Below, piece by piece: positions 37,519 through 49,400 of a stretch of 64,000 nt of DNA. A program made the position numbers and the translations under genes. Under the pieces are notes generated by a model that worked only from the letters and a program-made list of their open reading frames with translations, searched no databases and was not told where the DNA came from. Each line of letters begins with the position of its first letter. The stretch's first letter is position 1. Origin of the DNA: Arabidopsis thaliana (taxonomy: Eukaryota > Streptophyta > Magnoliopsida > Brassicales > Brassicaceae); NCBI RefSeq assembly GCF_000001735.4, contig NC_003076.8:21827835-21891834 (forward strand), read 5' to 3'.

Positions 37519-40500
37519 ATGTCGAGAGGACCAGGTCGTTTAATACAGAACGTGACACAGTTCGCTGATGCTCAATTCAAACAATTCTCTACTCGTTATG
37601 GACAACAAGTTATAGACATTCTCGATTTTCCAATCAAGCTCGTCTTGTCTCCTTTCACTCTCGCCTTTGATATCGCTGGCTCTGCACCTCGTGGTTTTGG
37701 CATCCCTGAGTTCATCTCCAAAATTTCGTATCTCTCTGTTTTTGTGAGTTGGTTTCTCCTGAAACTTATATGGTTCTGGGTTTAGAACTTGACATGTAGT
37801 TGTCTTAAAGGTTGAAACTTTTGTTGGTTTTTGCTGAGTTTCTAGCTTGAAACTATCATTTTCTTTCTGGGTTTTTGGTAGCTGATGTTTCCGGGGAAAT
37901 TACGCTTCGAATGTTTGCTAAAGTTTTGAGCTTTAATTTGAGTGTGCCTATATTGTGCTGAATTTCTGTCTGAGTTTGTCAACTTGATTTCTAAGTCGAA
38001 GTTTTGTAAGATCAAAATCAGTTTAGGAAACTGGAAAATGCATGTTTTACTTGTTCTATATGGAATCTTTTTATCATTGGAGTTCCATTGATTGCAGGCG
38101 GTTGCTACGCTTGGAACTTATGACATTGCATTGGATTTGGGAAAGAAAGTCATATGCCAAAGGTCAGCTTCAAGATTTGATGCTTTATTCTGGGTCAGAG
38201 AATTTTTGAGAAACCTCAGTTCTCACACTTCCTCGCTATGTTTTTGGTTCTACTGTTTGAGTTCATCCGATGAGATGAAAACATTTTTTGTTGGTCAGGG
38301 ATTGCAAAACTTGTAATGGGTGGCAGGCATTACGGTGCACTATGTGCAAAGGAACAGGGAGTGTTCATTACCAAATCAAAGATTACAACTTGAGAAGGTG
38401 GGATTATCTCTTGTTTAACCCAAGTTATATCGCTTAAACTACTAGGCTTCATGAATAGATCCACTTTATTCTGACGGTCTCTTTGTGTTCTCTGTATATT
38501 AATGTCGACAGTTCCATTTGGCAATGCTTAAGCTATCCTAGTGATATTCTAACAGATAAAAGGATTTAAAGATTTATCCTTTCTGTCTTTACTTGTAGTG
38601 GAGAGAAACCAACAGCAGATTGTGTCGCAGATGCTATAGTTGAGAATCGAGCTGAGTTAGTTCATCTTCCCTCCTCCTTCAACCATAGTGCTCCATTGCC
38701 ATCAAAAGACTGCCCAACTTGTGATGGAACGGTAAGCTTTTTAATCTCGCTCTTAATGCTCTAGGCTTCTGTAAATGTATTTGCACTGCTATATTTGATA
38801 CTGATTTGGTTTATATCTCCAAATTGTCAACTATGCTAATTTCATATCCACGTAAAAAGGTGCTTGTTTGTGTTAAGAGTGATCGCGATAGGCTGTTTTT
38901 CATCAGTGTATGCTTAGAAATTTGATGGAACATCTATTGATATTGAAGGGTGCGATGAGCTGTACTGAGTGCAAGAACAAGCTGCAAGTCAGAATCTCAG
39001 CTGATGATGTATGTTTTGAGTCTGCTATTACGTCTTCTCAGCTTAACATCTACATAAATCCCCTGTGGGATGTATATATACTAGTTATTAGAAATGAAAT
39101 GCACATGGAGAGGTAGTTTGGTTTTGAACAAAACTATCACTTGCTAAATACCTTTACTGACGATTCATTTTGCAGATCATGGAACCTCCATGGAAAGCCT
39201 ATAATGTGCTGAAGAAGATGGATTATCCGTACGAGGTGAGCACCACAAAGTCTATTTATCAACCCAACAGCTTGCTATGTTTACTACATCTTTACCGTCT
39301 TATGAGTCATATTTTCTATTTCAGCACATTGTTCACAGCATGAAAGATCCCAGCATTGCAAATTTCTGGTTGATCACTTTGCCTCAGATTGTGGGTGGGT
39401 TTGATTATGATGAAGATGTCAAGAAGAAAATATGGTGGCAATATGAGGTTAGTATCTCTTTCTACATATGTAGATCTCCTTCAGCATGAGTTATTTGCCA
39501 GGCTTCACTTTTGAGGTTATGGTCTTCTAGAGGCTTAAAGCATGCATACCGTAAAAGGTTTAGTCTACAATTACCTGATAGTTGAATCTTCTTAATCCTC
39601 ATTTGGGATGGTTTTGCTACACCAACATAGTTTCGATTCCATATCTGGATAGGTTTGTGCTATGGAATTGGAGACATTTGTGGGATACTGATGTACTCAG
39701 GGATCTGTATTGCATAGAATTTTCTGTTCAATAGGAACTATTGTTGTTGAATACTTCAGCTTTAAGCATCAATGAGAGTTTAACTATTTATGTCTTCTGT
39801 GATCAGGAATCTATGCGATATGATCAACTTCGGGACTTGGTGGCTAAACGCAATCCTGGCTGGGAATATTTGCAGGATGTAAGATCGCCTATTTGTGGTT
39901 TTAAAGTTTAGGCAAATCTGGGGAACTACATTGGAATATGTTAGCTGAAGAAGTTTAGCAATCACCATATAGTTGTCATGGTTTTACAGGCCTTGGTCTC
40001 CATTGATCCTGTCCGTGCTCGGGAAGACCCCGTCATAGTGAAGAATGTCCCTTATTACAAGGCTAAGAAATCTCTGGAGGCTGAAGTCACGAAACTCAAT
40101 CCACCTCCCCGTCCTCAGAATTGGGGTGTAAGCTTTCTTCTTCTTTTTGGTTTTAGCATCACAGTTCCTGAGACCACGGGTATAGTTAAGAACTAACTGC
40201 TGAACATGTACAGGAACTGAATCTCCCATTGAATATTTCCTCTTGGAGTGAAGAGGATCTCAAAAACCCGGCAAAACTGTACGAGAAGACAGTTCTTCTC
40301 AATGCTCAAAGAGAAATCGCAGACAAAATCTTGGATGCACAATGGGAAGCTAAATGGCGTCAAGAGAAGGTTAATCAAGGAACTTTTTTACACAATTCGG
40401 TATTCATATCACATTCACGACTCCAATGCATACCGTTTATCTTTTTGATTTGTAGGTGGAGGAAATGTTGGAGCAGAAAGTGAGACCTTACATCCAAGAC

Positions 40501-40742
40501 TCAAGCATGGCTGTTCTTCCACAACCCATCTTGTTAAAGTCACAGAAGAAAGCTCAAAAGGTATCAATTGAATTGGTTACAAGAATAAGCCTACTTGATA
40601 TCATTCTCTCTTACACACTAAATAAGGTTCCAAATTAGATCATACAAGAAGCTCTTTGCCTGAAAATAGAACCTAAGATCACATGTTGATTTATATGTTT
40701 ATTACACAGGGAAGCCGGCAAAGGAAGTGGTGGTTCTTCTAA
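37519..40742 (+). CDS. EMB2737: EMB2737, DnaJ-type Cys-rich protein, embryo-essential
   Basis: Twelve exons (37519-37743, 38098-38162, 38299-38397, 38599-38731, 38949-39008, 39176-39235, 39325-39447, 39807-39878, 39990-40127, 40214-40369, 40456-40560, 40710-40742) give 422 residues. Four Cys pairs form a DnaJ-like zinc-binding region at residues 98-195: DCKTCNGW, CTMCKGTGS, DCPTCDGTG and CTECKNK. The remainder (KKMDYPYEHIVHSMKDPSIA, NFWLITLPQIVGGFDYDEDV) is not a known catalytic domain, and there is no J-domain. The C-terminus is basic (SRQRKWWFF). Cys-rich DnaJ-like proteins without a J-domain often act in plastid protein assembly, but the location here is inferred. The EMB name indicates an embryo-lethal mutant; recalled as AT5G53860. 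Confidence 0.88.
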
Positions 40743-42198
40743 CCTGCCAAGTGTGTCGAAACGAATCTATATAAAATGGATTTTGAATTGAGTTTTTTTG
40801 TGCTTCTTTGATGAAAATATGCTTTGATATGAATCTTGATGGGTGTCAAATATGATTACACTTCAAAATCAGTTGTAATGTTTTAAAAGAAATGTTGTTT
40901 TTGCAGACACTTGGCAGATTCGTTGTGTACCGCCACGTGTATACGATGATCTTTCTTTCATGCTTTGAACTTAGTTTTCGTCTTTCTCCTATCAATCACT
41001 CTCTCTATAATTCCTCGTGTCTCACCGTCACATTTCAACAAGTTACGTGTGTCTTTCATGTTATGGTATTACGAAAGATCTTTACCCTTTTTTTAATTAA
41101 ATATCTATCGACATCATTTTGGATAGAACTTAAACTTAATTGACAAATGGAACTTATCAAATTTTTTTATTTTTTTGGAATTTATCAAATTGGTATTGTT
41201 CAATTGAGAAGTATTAGATATATCAAGCTCTTGTTATCAATAGACAATAGTTACTTCAAGGTTTTAGCATTTGGTTTTATCGTTTTTTTAGGAAATCACA
41301 TGTTGACCTTCACGTACGTGGAGCAGGTAAAAGAATTTAATAAGTGTTTCATTTTATTACAAAGTCGTGTATAAACTCGTATTGTGGTCCGTTCAAATCC
41401 TACATTGCAAATTTGCAATTAGTCCTTTACTTGTTTTCATTTTTTGGACTGTTTTATTCTTACACCATAAATGGGAATACGTAGATCGCATTTATTTGGA
41501 CGTTGAATTATATAAGCATTTGAACTTTAGACCCGCAACGATAAAGATTGAGAAACTTCTCGAGATATTACGAAATAATTATAATCACCATAATTAGAAG
41601 ATAATGACAGACGTTTCCAAAACGACACCTGGACTTTAATTAGATTGAATGTGTCATATTAGTAATCTATAATTGAAAAACTTGCATGACCCGCAATTAA
41701 GGCAATATGTCAATATAAGGACAGAAATTCATGATTGTTTGAATGCGAAATATTGATAATTCTTTAGATAATAATCAACTTTGTGAATTATGAGCTGAAT
41801 AAACCAAACTTAAAATAACCAACTTATTACCCATGCCATAAATACAAATTTTCTCTTCTTATTTTGTTGACCTATTTAACAATAATGAATTCTACTAAGT
41901 TGGAGATTATGTTACTACTAGCAATGATCATGTTCATGTTTTCGGTATTAAAAAAACGTTTTGGTGCACTTTTACAAAGTTGCTGTAACTCCCACACGAG
42001 TTCATGCATATCATCATGTAATCGTCGATGACGTCAAATAAAGAACCTTAGAACAACAAACTGATTTATTACAATAAAAAACTACAAACGAATGCGAAAT
42101 TACGACAAAAGGAAGAACCGAAAGAGTACAACTAGAACAATAGAACTCAACAATAGAATAAAGAACACCTAAAACTCAACACAAAAACGCACTTAATC
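40743..42198. other. Intergenic, no gene supported
   Basis: 3' flanks of the convergent EMB2737 and ENODL1 genes. AT-rich, with no coding sequence, RNA gene or clear repeat. Residual pyrimidine tracts occur at 40960-41100. Confidence 0.45.
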
Positions 42199-43394
42199 TT
42201 AAGCAAACATCAGAAAGGTAAAAGTCGCACTAAATAGTGTAGACATAACCGAAGTAACGGCTAAACCACTTGCTGAGTTTGTCCTGGGACTAGGAGCCGG
42301 CGCAGTGATGTTATCGGCGGTCGGAGTTGTTTCGGAAGGAGAAGGTGCCAAGGGTGTAGACTGGTCAGAGGGAGCAGCAGACTGATCAGGTGATGGGGAA
42401 GAAACAGGGGATGGGGATTGTGGTGTCATCGGAGATGGAGTGGCCGGAGACTGAGCTGGAGAAGAAGAAGGAGATGGGGATTTTGGAGTCGCCGGTGAGT
42501 GAGATGGAGAATGCGCCGGGGAGTGAGATGGAGCATGCGCCGGAGAGTGAGATGGAGCATGCGCCGGGGAGTGAGATGGGGCATGTGCCGGAGAGTGAGA
42601 TGGGGTATGTGCCGGAGAGTGAGATGGGGTATGTGCCGGAGAGTGAGATGGTGAGTGAGAAACAGGGGAGGGAGATTTTGGTGACGGAGATGGAGTAGCT
42701 GGAGAGTGAGATGTAGCATGCGACGGTGAGAGAGCTGGTGTGTGAGAAATAGGGGAAGAAGATTTAGGTGGTTGTGCTGGAGAAACAGAGGATCTAGGTG
42801 GCTGAGATTTTGAAGGAGCAGACGCTGGAGCAACGGGAGAAACAGGGGAATGAGATTTAGGAGGTTGAGTAGGAGAAACTGAAGGAACAGGGGAATGAGC
42901 CGGAGCCGAAGGTTGATTTCTGACGGCGAGGACAACGACGATCAATTTCTGTCCCTTTTGACAGTGATCTTGATTACCGCTTATGAAATAAAAAGCACCA
43001 GATCGATCAAGAGTAACCACAGATTCACCATTTTCGAAGTTCTTGATCGGATTTCTAACGTTGCATCCATCAAAATCTGCTTTCATCACTTGTTGAACAG
43101 AGTCTGATCCCTTCGCGTACTTAAAATCTGCATAAAGATTGAATGTTTTTTTGGTTAGAATCAGAGTAAAAGCGACCAAGTTAAAACCCTAACAAAATGG
43201 AGAAACTTACAGAGAGAGTCATTGACTTGGAAACGGTTTCTTTCAGCCCAAGTATTGTAGTTTTCTTGAGGATTTGTAACCCAAGCGCCGTTACCTCCGA
43301 CGTTAAACCTCCATGCATCAGCAACGGAGAAGAAAGTTGCAAATGAAGCGAGGATAAGGAAGGAGAAACAGAGACTTTTCATGATCGCCGACAT
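42199..43394 (-). CDS. ENODL1: Early nodulin-like protein 1 (phytocyanin-like AGP)
   Basis: Two exons on the minus strand (43211-43394, 42199-43127), 370 residues. Residues 1-27 form a signal peptide (LCFSFLILASFATFFSVADA). Residues 28-130 are a plastocyanin-like domain (WRFNVGGNGAWVTNP, FKYAKGSDSV, FYFISGNQDHCQKGQKL). A copper-ligand Cys is replaced by Ser in FYFISGN, so type-1 copper binding is not expected, as usual for ENODLs. Residues 135-340 are a Pro/Ser/Ala/His-rich arabinogalactan-type region with 8-residue repeats (PSHSPAHA). The C-terminal 25 residues are hydrophobic and suit a GPI-anchor signal, so the protein should sit on the outer plasma membrane. ENODLs are linked to cell-wall and fertilisation processes; the exact role of this one is not known. 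Recalled as AT5G53870. Confidence 0.92.
42504..42660 (-). repeat. 24-bp tandem repeat coding PSHSPAHA units
   Basis: Six to seven consecutive 24-bp units read on the plus strand as variants of GAGTGAGATGGAGCATGCGCC. On the minus strand they encode PSHSPAHT or PSHSPAHA. Near-identity of neighbouring units at the DNA level points to recent slippage or unequal exchange, so copy number may vary between accessions. Confidence 0.85.
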
Positions 43395-45160
43395 GGTTTT
43401 CGGAGATCTGAAAATTAGGGTTTTTGTGTTTTGTCTTTTGTGTTTGTGTTGTGGAATGAGTGAAGTTATGTAATGAATATATATAGGAACTTATGAGATT
43501 ACGAAGAATCAAAGAAAATCTCTGAAATTTACAAAAATGGAATACGAAGATTAGTGACAGAAGACTTTCTTTCTTTATATCAAAGAGATTTTGTTTGGTA
43601 AGGTAATAATAATTTTGAAAGTTGTGAAATAAAATTGAAGGCATTTATGTTAAGAAGACGTGTGAGATTTGACTCACGTATTAATTCACTTCCCATAAAA
43701 ATTGATTTGATTAATGGATTTATCTATTTAATTATTAGTATTTTTGTTAATGATGATTTAAATTTGTTAAAACTATTGACAAAATGGGCTGGTTTTCCAT
43801 TTTTAGTTTGATTTCATTTATATGAAAGCTATTGAGTCTACTTGTATAGTAGTGATTAGCTCTTTATATGATTCTACTTTCGGATTGTTGTTTCTGAATT
43901 CTAAACTAGCCAGCTAGGTGCTAGCTATTACTTCCTTATTTGTAACTTGTAAGGAACGGACTTCGGGGACTGGATTTTTTTAGTGAGATGTGGTGGGCAT
44001 TGTTAATTTCGAAGCCCAAGTTAATTTGAATAGCTCACGAAGATGGGCATGTGATTTGAATAAATCGTGTGGAAAATGCTTTGAATAAATACAATATTTC
44101 AGTTTTCTCCAAACATATCAGATTTTAAATACGTCGAGATCACATTTTTCTTTTCTTTTTTGTTAAACTATTTTCTTCCGAAAACTACCTTAGTTTTTTG
44201 GTGAATAAACACATTTGAGTTAACATGTATCTTGGCCAAAAAAAAAAAGTTAACATGTATCTTAAACCCTACTAATTTTATGAATACGCGCGATCACATG
44301 GATCCAAAATATGGAGTGATTGAGAGAGAAAGATAGGAGACACACTTAGTGAGGGAGACCCAATAAGGTCGAGCTTGTTGAGATGTGGGTATAGAAGAAT
44401 AGTCACACTGTTGATTAAACTACATTGGTGACTGGTGAGTATATGTTTTAAGCCCTTTTTCTATTAGAAACACCATTCATTTTCGGTGATTATTATGGTA
44501 GTTGATATACTACTAACATAGACAAATTGGATCGGAGTGTTTTTGTATTTGCACTAAGAAAACGAATTCATGTATCGCTTTCCAGACCATAGTTGTTATA
44601 TCATGAATTGGCGTTTTTAGATATAGTGAAATCTTTAGACAAAAAAAAAAAGATAGAGTGAAATCTAACCGATCCAAATTAAAGTAACCAAAATTCAAAA
44701 CAAGAGAAAAAACAAAACCAAGACTTAAATATATATTTAGAATCTTATAAATTCTTGATGTAGATAATCCTTAAAAAAAACATGTTTTGATTGATATTCT
44801 TGTTTACTTTTCAGTGAAACTCTATGAACAACAAAGATAAAAGTGAATTTTATTTAGCTCAAGCCCAAAAAGAACTAGATTCAGTTTTTAATTGGTTCAT
44901 ACACTTACTTAAATAAGTAGGATTTAATTAAATTCATTAAAGGAAAATTACGTAGAAACGATAAACATAATCTTCCACATCTTGATCATAAGAGTAAATT
45001 CAAACAAGAGAATGATATAATATAAGAGATTAAACCATAATTTGCCTAAAAAGGTTACCAAACCATAAAAATAACATGTTATTACTTGCATAATCATCAA
45101 ATAGCAGATAAATAATAATAAAAATGGGATAATTAATTACATTTTCTCAAAGTAGAGTTT
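43395..45160. other. Intergenic, ENODL1 upstream region
   Basis: ENODL1 promoter, with a TATATATA stretch near 43478-43486 about 90 bases from its start codon, followed by AT-rich DNA. A short phrase AGTTAACATGTATCTT is directly repeated at about 44217-44265. No gene is supported. Confidence 0.45.
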
Positions 45161-45361
45161 TCACTCAGCCTTCTCTGCTTTGGTTTCCTTCTTCTCTTCT
45201 TTCTTCTCTTCTTTCTTCTCCTCTTTCTTGATCTCTTCTTTCTTCACCTCTTTCTTCTTCTCCTCCTTTGGTTTTGTATCTCCAACAGCTTTTGGTTTGC
45301 CCGGCTTTGGTTTCATGAAGCAGAAGCAAGAGCAACATGGACACTGGAACAAGAACTTCAT
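45161..45361 (-). CDS. Small Cys-cluster, Lys/Glu-rich protein
   Basis: Single-exon frame of 66 residues. The N-terminus is a dense cysteine cluster (MKFLFQCPCCSCFCFMK), then a basic Pro/Gly stretch (KPKPGKPKAVGDTKPK), then about 40 residues that are nearly all Lys and Glu in repeats of KKEE. There is no cleavable signal peptide. The Cys cluster next to bulky hydrophobic residues could be S-acylated and hold the highly charged tail at a membrane; that is inference. I recognise no known family beyond close crucifer relatives. The ATG at 45361 follows a CT-rich leader (TTTCTCTC repeats on the plus strand, 45362-45390). Probably AT5G53880. Confidence 0.7.
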   Translation of the reverse strand: MKFLFQCPCCSCFCFMKPKPGKPKAVGDTKPKEEKKKEVKKEEIKKEEKKEEKKEEKKETKAEKAE

Positions 45362-48300
45362 TTTCTCTCTTTCTCTCTTTCTCTCTCACTTATCTTCTTC
45401 TTTTCTCTCACACAATCTCACTCACACATAACACATTTGCTTACTAAGCTTTAATGAAAGTAGAGAATTGATTGGGTTTGTTTTTTTGGGTTACTTATTA
45501 CTGTGCTTTTTTGACATTTCTCTAACAATTCTGTCTTTTTCTTCTCGTTTAATAATGATGCTTTCATTTGGTCCCACTCCATTGAATTTTAGTATCATTC
45601 TCCAACCAATTCTTTTTTTATTTTCAATCATGTTTCTTTGTAAACCGCATATACACAAAAGACACACGAGCTTTAGCTCGGCTGGAGTGATAGTGTACTG
45701 ACGGTGGCCAATTTGTTTGTGTATTATAACTAAATAGATAACTTCCATAATAGTTTTTCCTTACGTATTCACACCATCTTTGAAATTATAGTTTGAACTG
45801 TCATTTAGTTTTAGGGGAGATTAGCAAATCTTATATATAATGGTCTTTTTAACTGTAATGTAGCATAAATTTTCGAACTGCGGATGCATGCTTTCGTTTA
45901 TCCGTTTGACATTATGTATCAGAGAATGACAATTTTGACCTAAACGGTGCAACCCCATTAGATCACAAACATTTTTTTAATGAAATCGATTTTGTATAAC
46001 ATATAAACGATGATTTTGATAGTGGTTATAAAGGGGATGGTAATGGAAGTACAGAATAATGGAGGGAACTGATACTATGTAATGTAATGTATGTCATGTG
46101 GGAAAACACTTGGTTCTAATTTACTTCTTTTTACGTATATTCATGAATCATGCATATTTCTTTGGAAAAAGTATATTCATAGGATTGATAATAATTCGAA
46201 AAAGGACTATATTACTTTTGGATCTTTATGTGTATTATCATATGGTTGGATTCCACTTCGGTCTCTTTCAAACCAAGTGGATGGCCGCCCTACTCTGATT
46301 TATATATCTTTTTTATGAACGATTTTCATTTTTTTCTAGTAAATTCTTTGCAATATCTTATAATATACTCAAAAGTGCATTTTCATACACCATTTAGATT
46401 TTTTTCGGCTTTCCTCATCCAGCGAAAAGACTCATATGGGCTGGGCTTAGAATATGAGTCCATATTCATCTTATCAGTTGTTATTTTATGATGAGTAAAT
46501 AACAGGCCATCCAAACCTGAACGTTTTTTCTTAGATTCGATTATGGTTTGAGCTAATTCACTCGCACCCGATCTGAATAATCCAACTTTTTGGGTAAAAG
46601 TAATTGAAATTCTCCATTTGACTCAAGATAATTTATTCGACTGAACCATTTCTTAACTATTTTCAACATTTGTTGAAGGATGAATGGTTCTCAACATTTG
46701 TTTGGTTATTTATATCTTGGTCAGTCGAATGAAAAGACCAGACAAGGGTCATCTTTGTTTTTGGGTTTGGTATGTCACATGTCTATTGTAGCCTATATAG
46801 ATCCTTGTCTTCTTTGACAACATAATACAACTCTCACAAAAGTTTAATACACGTTTTGGAGAGATATTATAGTTGTATCTCTCTACATTCTTTGTACTAG
46901 CCAAACCGGATTATCTTAGATATGTAAGATAGGTCAATTAGCTACACCAATAGTATGACGATTACGACAAATTAAGGTCATTAAAATGAACTAAACTAAT
47001 CAAAGACTAATAAAAATAGTGATTGAGTTGCGATAGATTCGAGGTTCGATCTTAGAGAAGACTTGAAAACCAAACAAAGTAGGAGGCCGATAGGTGTACG
47101 GTTCGATGACTTCACGTGATTTGCGGTGTGTGATCAGTTGACTATACAATACATTATCAAAAGACATCACTCCATTTTCGATGCTCCCAAACATTACTTT
47201 AATTCACTTAATACTATACTATATGAAACTCATATATATGTACATTTTTTATTAACGTTGTGGTGCACTCACCATAATTTTATGTTATAAACTACTTCAA
47301 ATACATAATTAAGTACAGTCAAGAGTCTCTCTCCAGTTTTATCCTAACATTACTCAGAGACTATTCATAGTATTAGTATTAATTTGTTGTTGTATGGTTG
47401 TATCAATTCTCTTTCACCAACAAACTCTCACACATGAGAACACACACATCTTCACTCTTTGTCTCTTTCTCTTATTCTTAACCAGTTGATAACCATGGTT
47501 TTGATCCCGGTTTAGCAAACCGGTTTAATCTCGAAGTCACTTCCAAAAAAAATTAAGAGGAGTGTATTTGCAAACAAAAAAAGACCAAACAAATAAGCAT
47601 ATCATCAATGAAAACTGTAAAAGTCACGTGGGACCCGTGGTTATGGCTTTTATGGTCAGGATTTCAGGTTCAACGGTTCCACATCTTTCACGGCATCGGT
47701 CCCGTGACGTCCGCCTGAAAGTCCAAACTGAACCCACACGGCTCTAAGGAACGTCACTCTCCACGGTCCACGTGCACCGCTAGTAGCCATGATGCGTCAC
47801 AACTTTCACGAGACGTCCGATACAAATTTCAAAAGTCTATGTGGGTTGAAACAGTTTGCATATGCAAGTACTTATGGTAATATGTAATAGTCATAAAATA
47901 TCTACTCATTTCTGTTTACTTGAAAAAGTGGGGTTTTCAGTTGACTTTTTTAGGTGAAATATTGTTAAATAGTAAGATTCATAATTTTAATTAAGCAAAT
48001 GATGATTTACTAAAGTTCTACTTATAAAATTATGGTCCTTAGTATTCACACAAACAGATATGAAAACATGTTAAATACATAAATGTATAAAAATTAACAT
48101 TTTCCGGAAAAATAATAAATTAAATTTCCATCTCTTAATTATTCAATATGATAACCAACTATGAATTAGCTACATGATTGGATCATCGAATTTCAACAGA
48201 ACTATTAATCTTTATCAAATGTCATATATTTGTATGTTGTATTTGTGCTTAAAAGGACAGAAGTAGGTATTTTCAATAGAGAAAGACAAGCAAATTTTGT

Positions 48301-48961
48301 CCAATGTTTTCTTAATGCGATAAATTTTATAAAAGAAAAAACGAAAAGCCTTTGGAAAAAGTTTTGACTAAAACTACAAACTTTTCTTGACTTTGTTTCA
48401 ACTAAAAAAATCGTTGTTTCCCACTAATATGTACAAAAATATAGATTTGTATTGTAATATACTGTCTACATATACTTTAAAATCTTGAAAAACAATTGTG
48501 AATATAGAATTACAGTCAAACTGTTACGTTTATTAACTTGTGAGCTGCAATAAATAGTTGTGCAGAATTTTGTCCACAAAATTAAAATAGTAATTTAATA
48601 AATTTGTAGCAAAGAAAAAACAAAATTAAGTTAAGACACAAGACTTTTGAGACCTGTCCCTAAAAAAGTTAATAGTAACTCTCACTGTTCTTGAGAAAAC
48701 GAAAGAACTTTCCTTTTCCGTTTTTTTTCTTTCTCAATCTTCTATCGTCTTCTTCACTGTTTCTTCTTTTTGATTTCCAAAGTTAAAAACTTTGACAAAT
48801 TTGAATCCCAACTACTCTGTTTTTTCACTTCACTTTTTTGATTGGTTCTGTCTCTTGGTCGACAAAGACCTGCACTTGCTAATGAGACATTAAAAACCCT
48901 TGTAATCAAATCTTCGTCATTATCGTTTCCCACAGAAAAAAACTAAACTTTCGATGTTTCA
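45362..48961. other. Intergenic, PSKR2 upstream region
   Basis: 3.5 kb, mostly AT-rich with no supported gene. An island at about 47620-47830 stands out as GC-rich, with G-boxes (CACGTG at 47625-47630 and 47769-47774) and TGACGT at 47705-47710. The last 250 bases (pyrimidine-rich from about 48710) are probably the PSKR2 leader. Confidence 0.5.
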
Positions 48962-49000
48962 ATGGCGGCTGTGAACTCGAAAGCTCTTAACTTTATGTAG
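48962..49000 (+). promoter_or_regulatory. Upstream ORF in the PSKR2 leader
   Basis: A 12-codon ORF (MAAVNSKALNFM then TAG) about 440 bases before the PSKR2 start. A likely 5'-UTR intron follows, with donor GTAATTAC at about 49070 and acceptor TTTTCAG near 49233. If the transcript starts upstream of it, this uORF could lower PSKR2 translation. Leader boundaries are inferred. Confidence 0.4.
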
Positions 49001-49400
49001 GAATTGGCAAATTAAAGGTTTTGATTGACGAAATTGGTGATTAATTGCTTAAGCTGCTGGTGCTTAGAGGTAATTACTTTATACTCTCTTTGACTATCTC
49101 TGTTTATGTTTTTGAGTTATTTGTTTTGCTTAAGTTACAAGTCTTCAATAGTATTTTCGAGATGGTTTTTGGGATGTGAGCGTTTAGTTTCTGCTTTTGT
49201 TTTGATACTGTTTATTGGGATTCGATTTTCAGGAAGATACGTGTTGCTGATTTCAATTTGCTTCCACAATGTTGCTTCAACTACAAGTTGTTAAAGCTTG
49301 ATTCTTTTTGGGACATGAGCATGTGACTTATGAAAGTTTTAGTCTTTATTTGTGATTTGAGCTGGCTAGAGAAGACTCTTGTCTCTGTTTGATAGTAGTC

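Noticed and set aside
41367-41420. TTCAAATCC motif like a tRNA T-loop
   Set aside because: No acceptor, D or anticodon stems can be formed around it.
42426-42935. Leu/His-rich open frame on the minus strand in ENODL1
   Set aside because: A shifted-frame shadow of the proline-rich repeat region of ENODL1.
47562-47747. 61-residue open frame across the G-box island
   Set aside because: No homology, and the open frame is expected from the local GC content.
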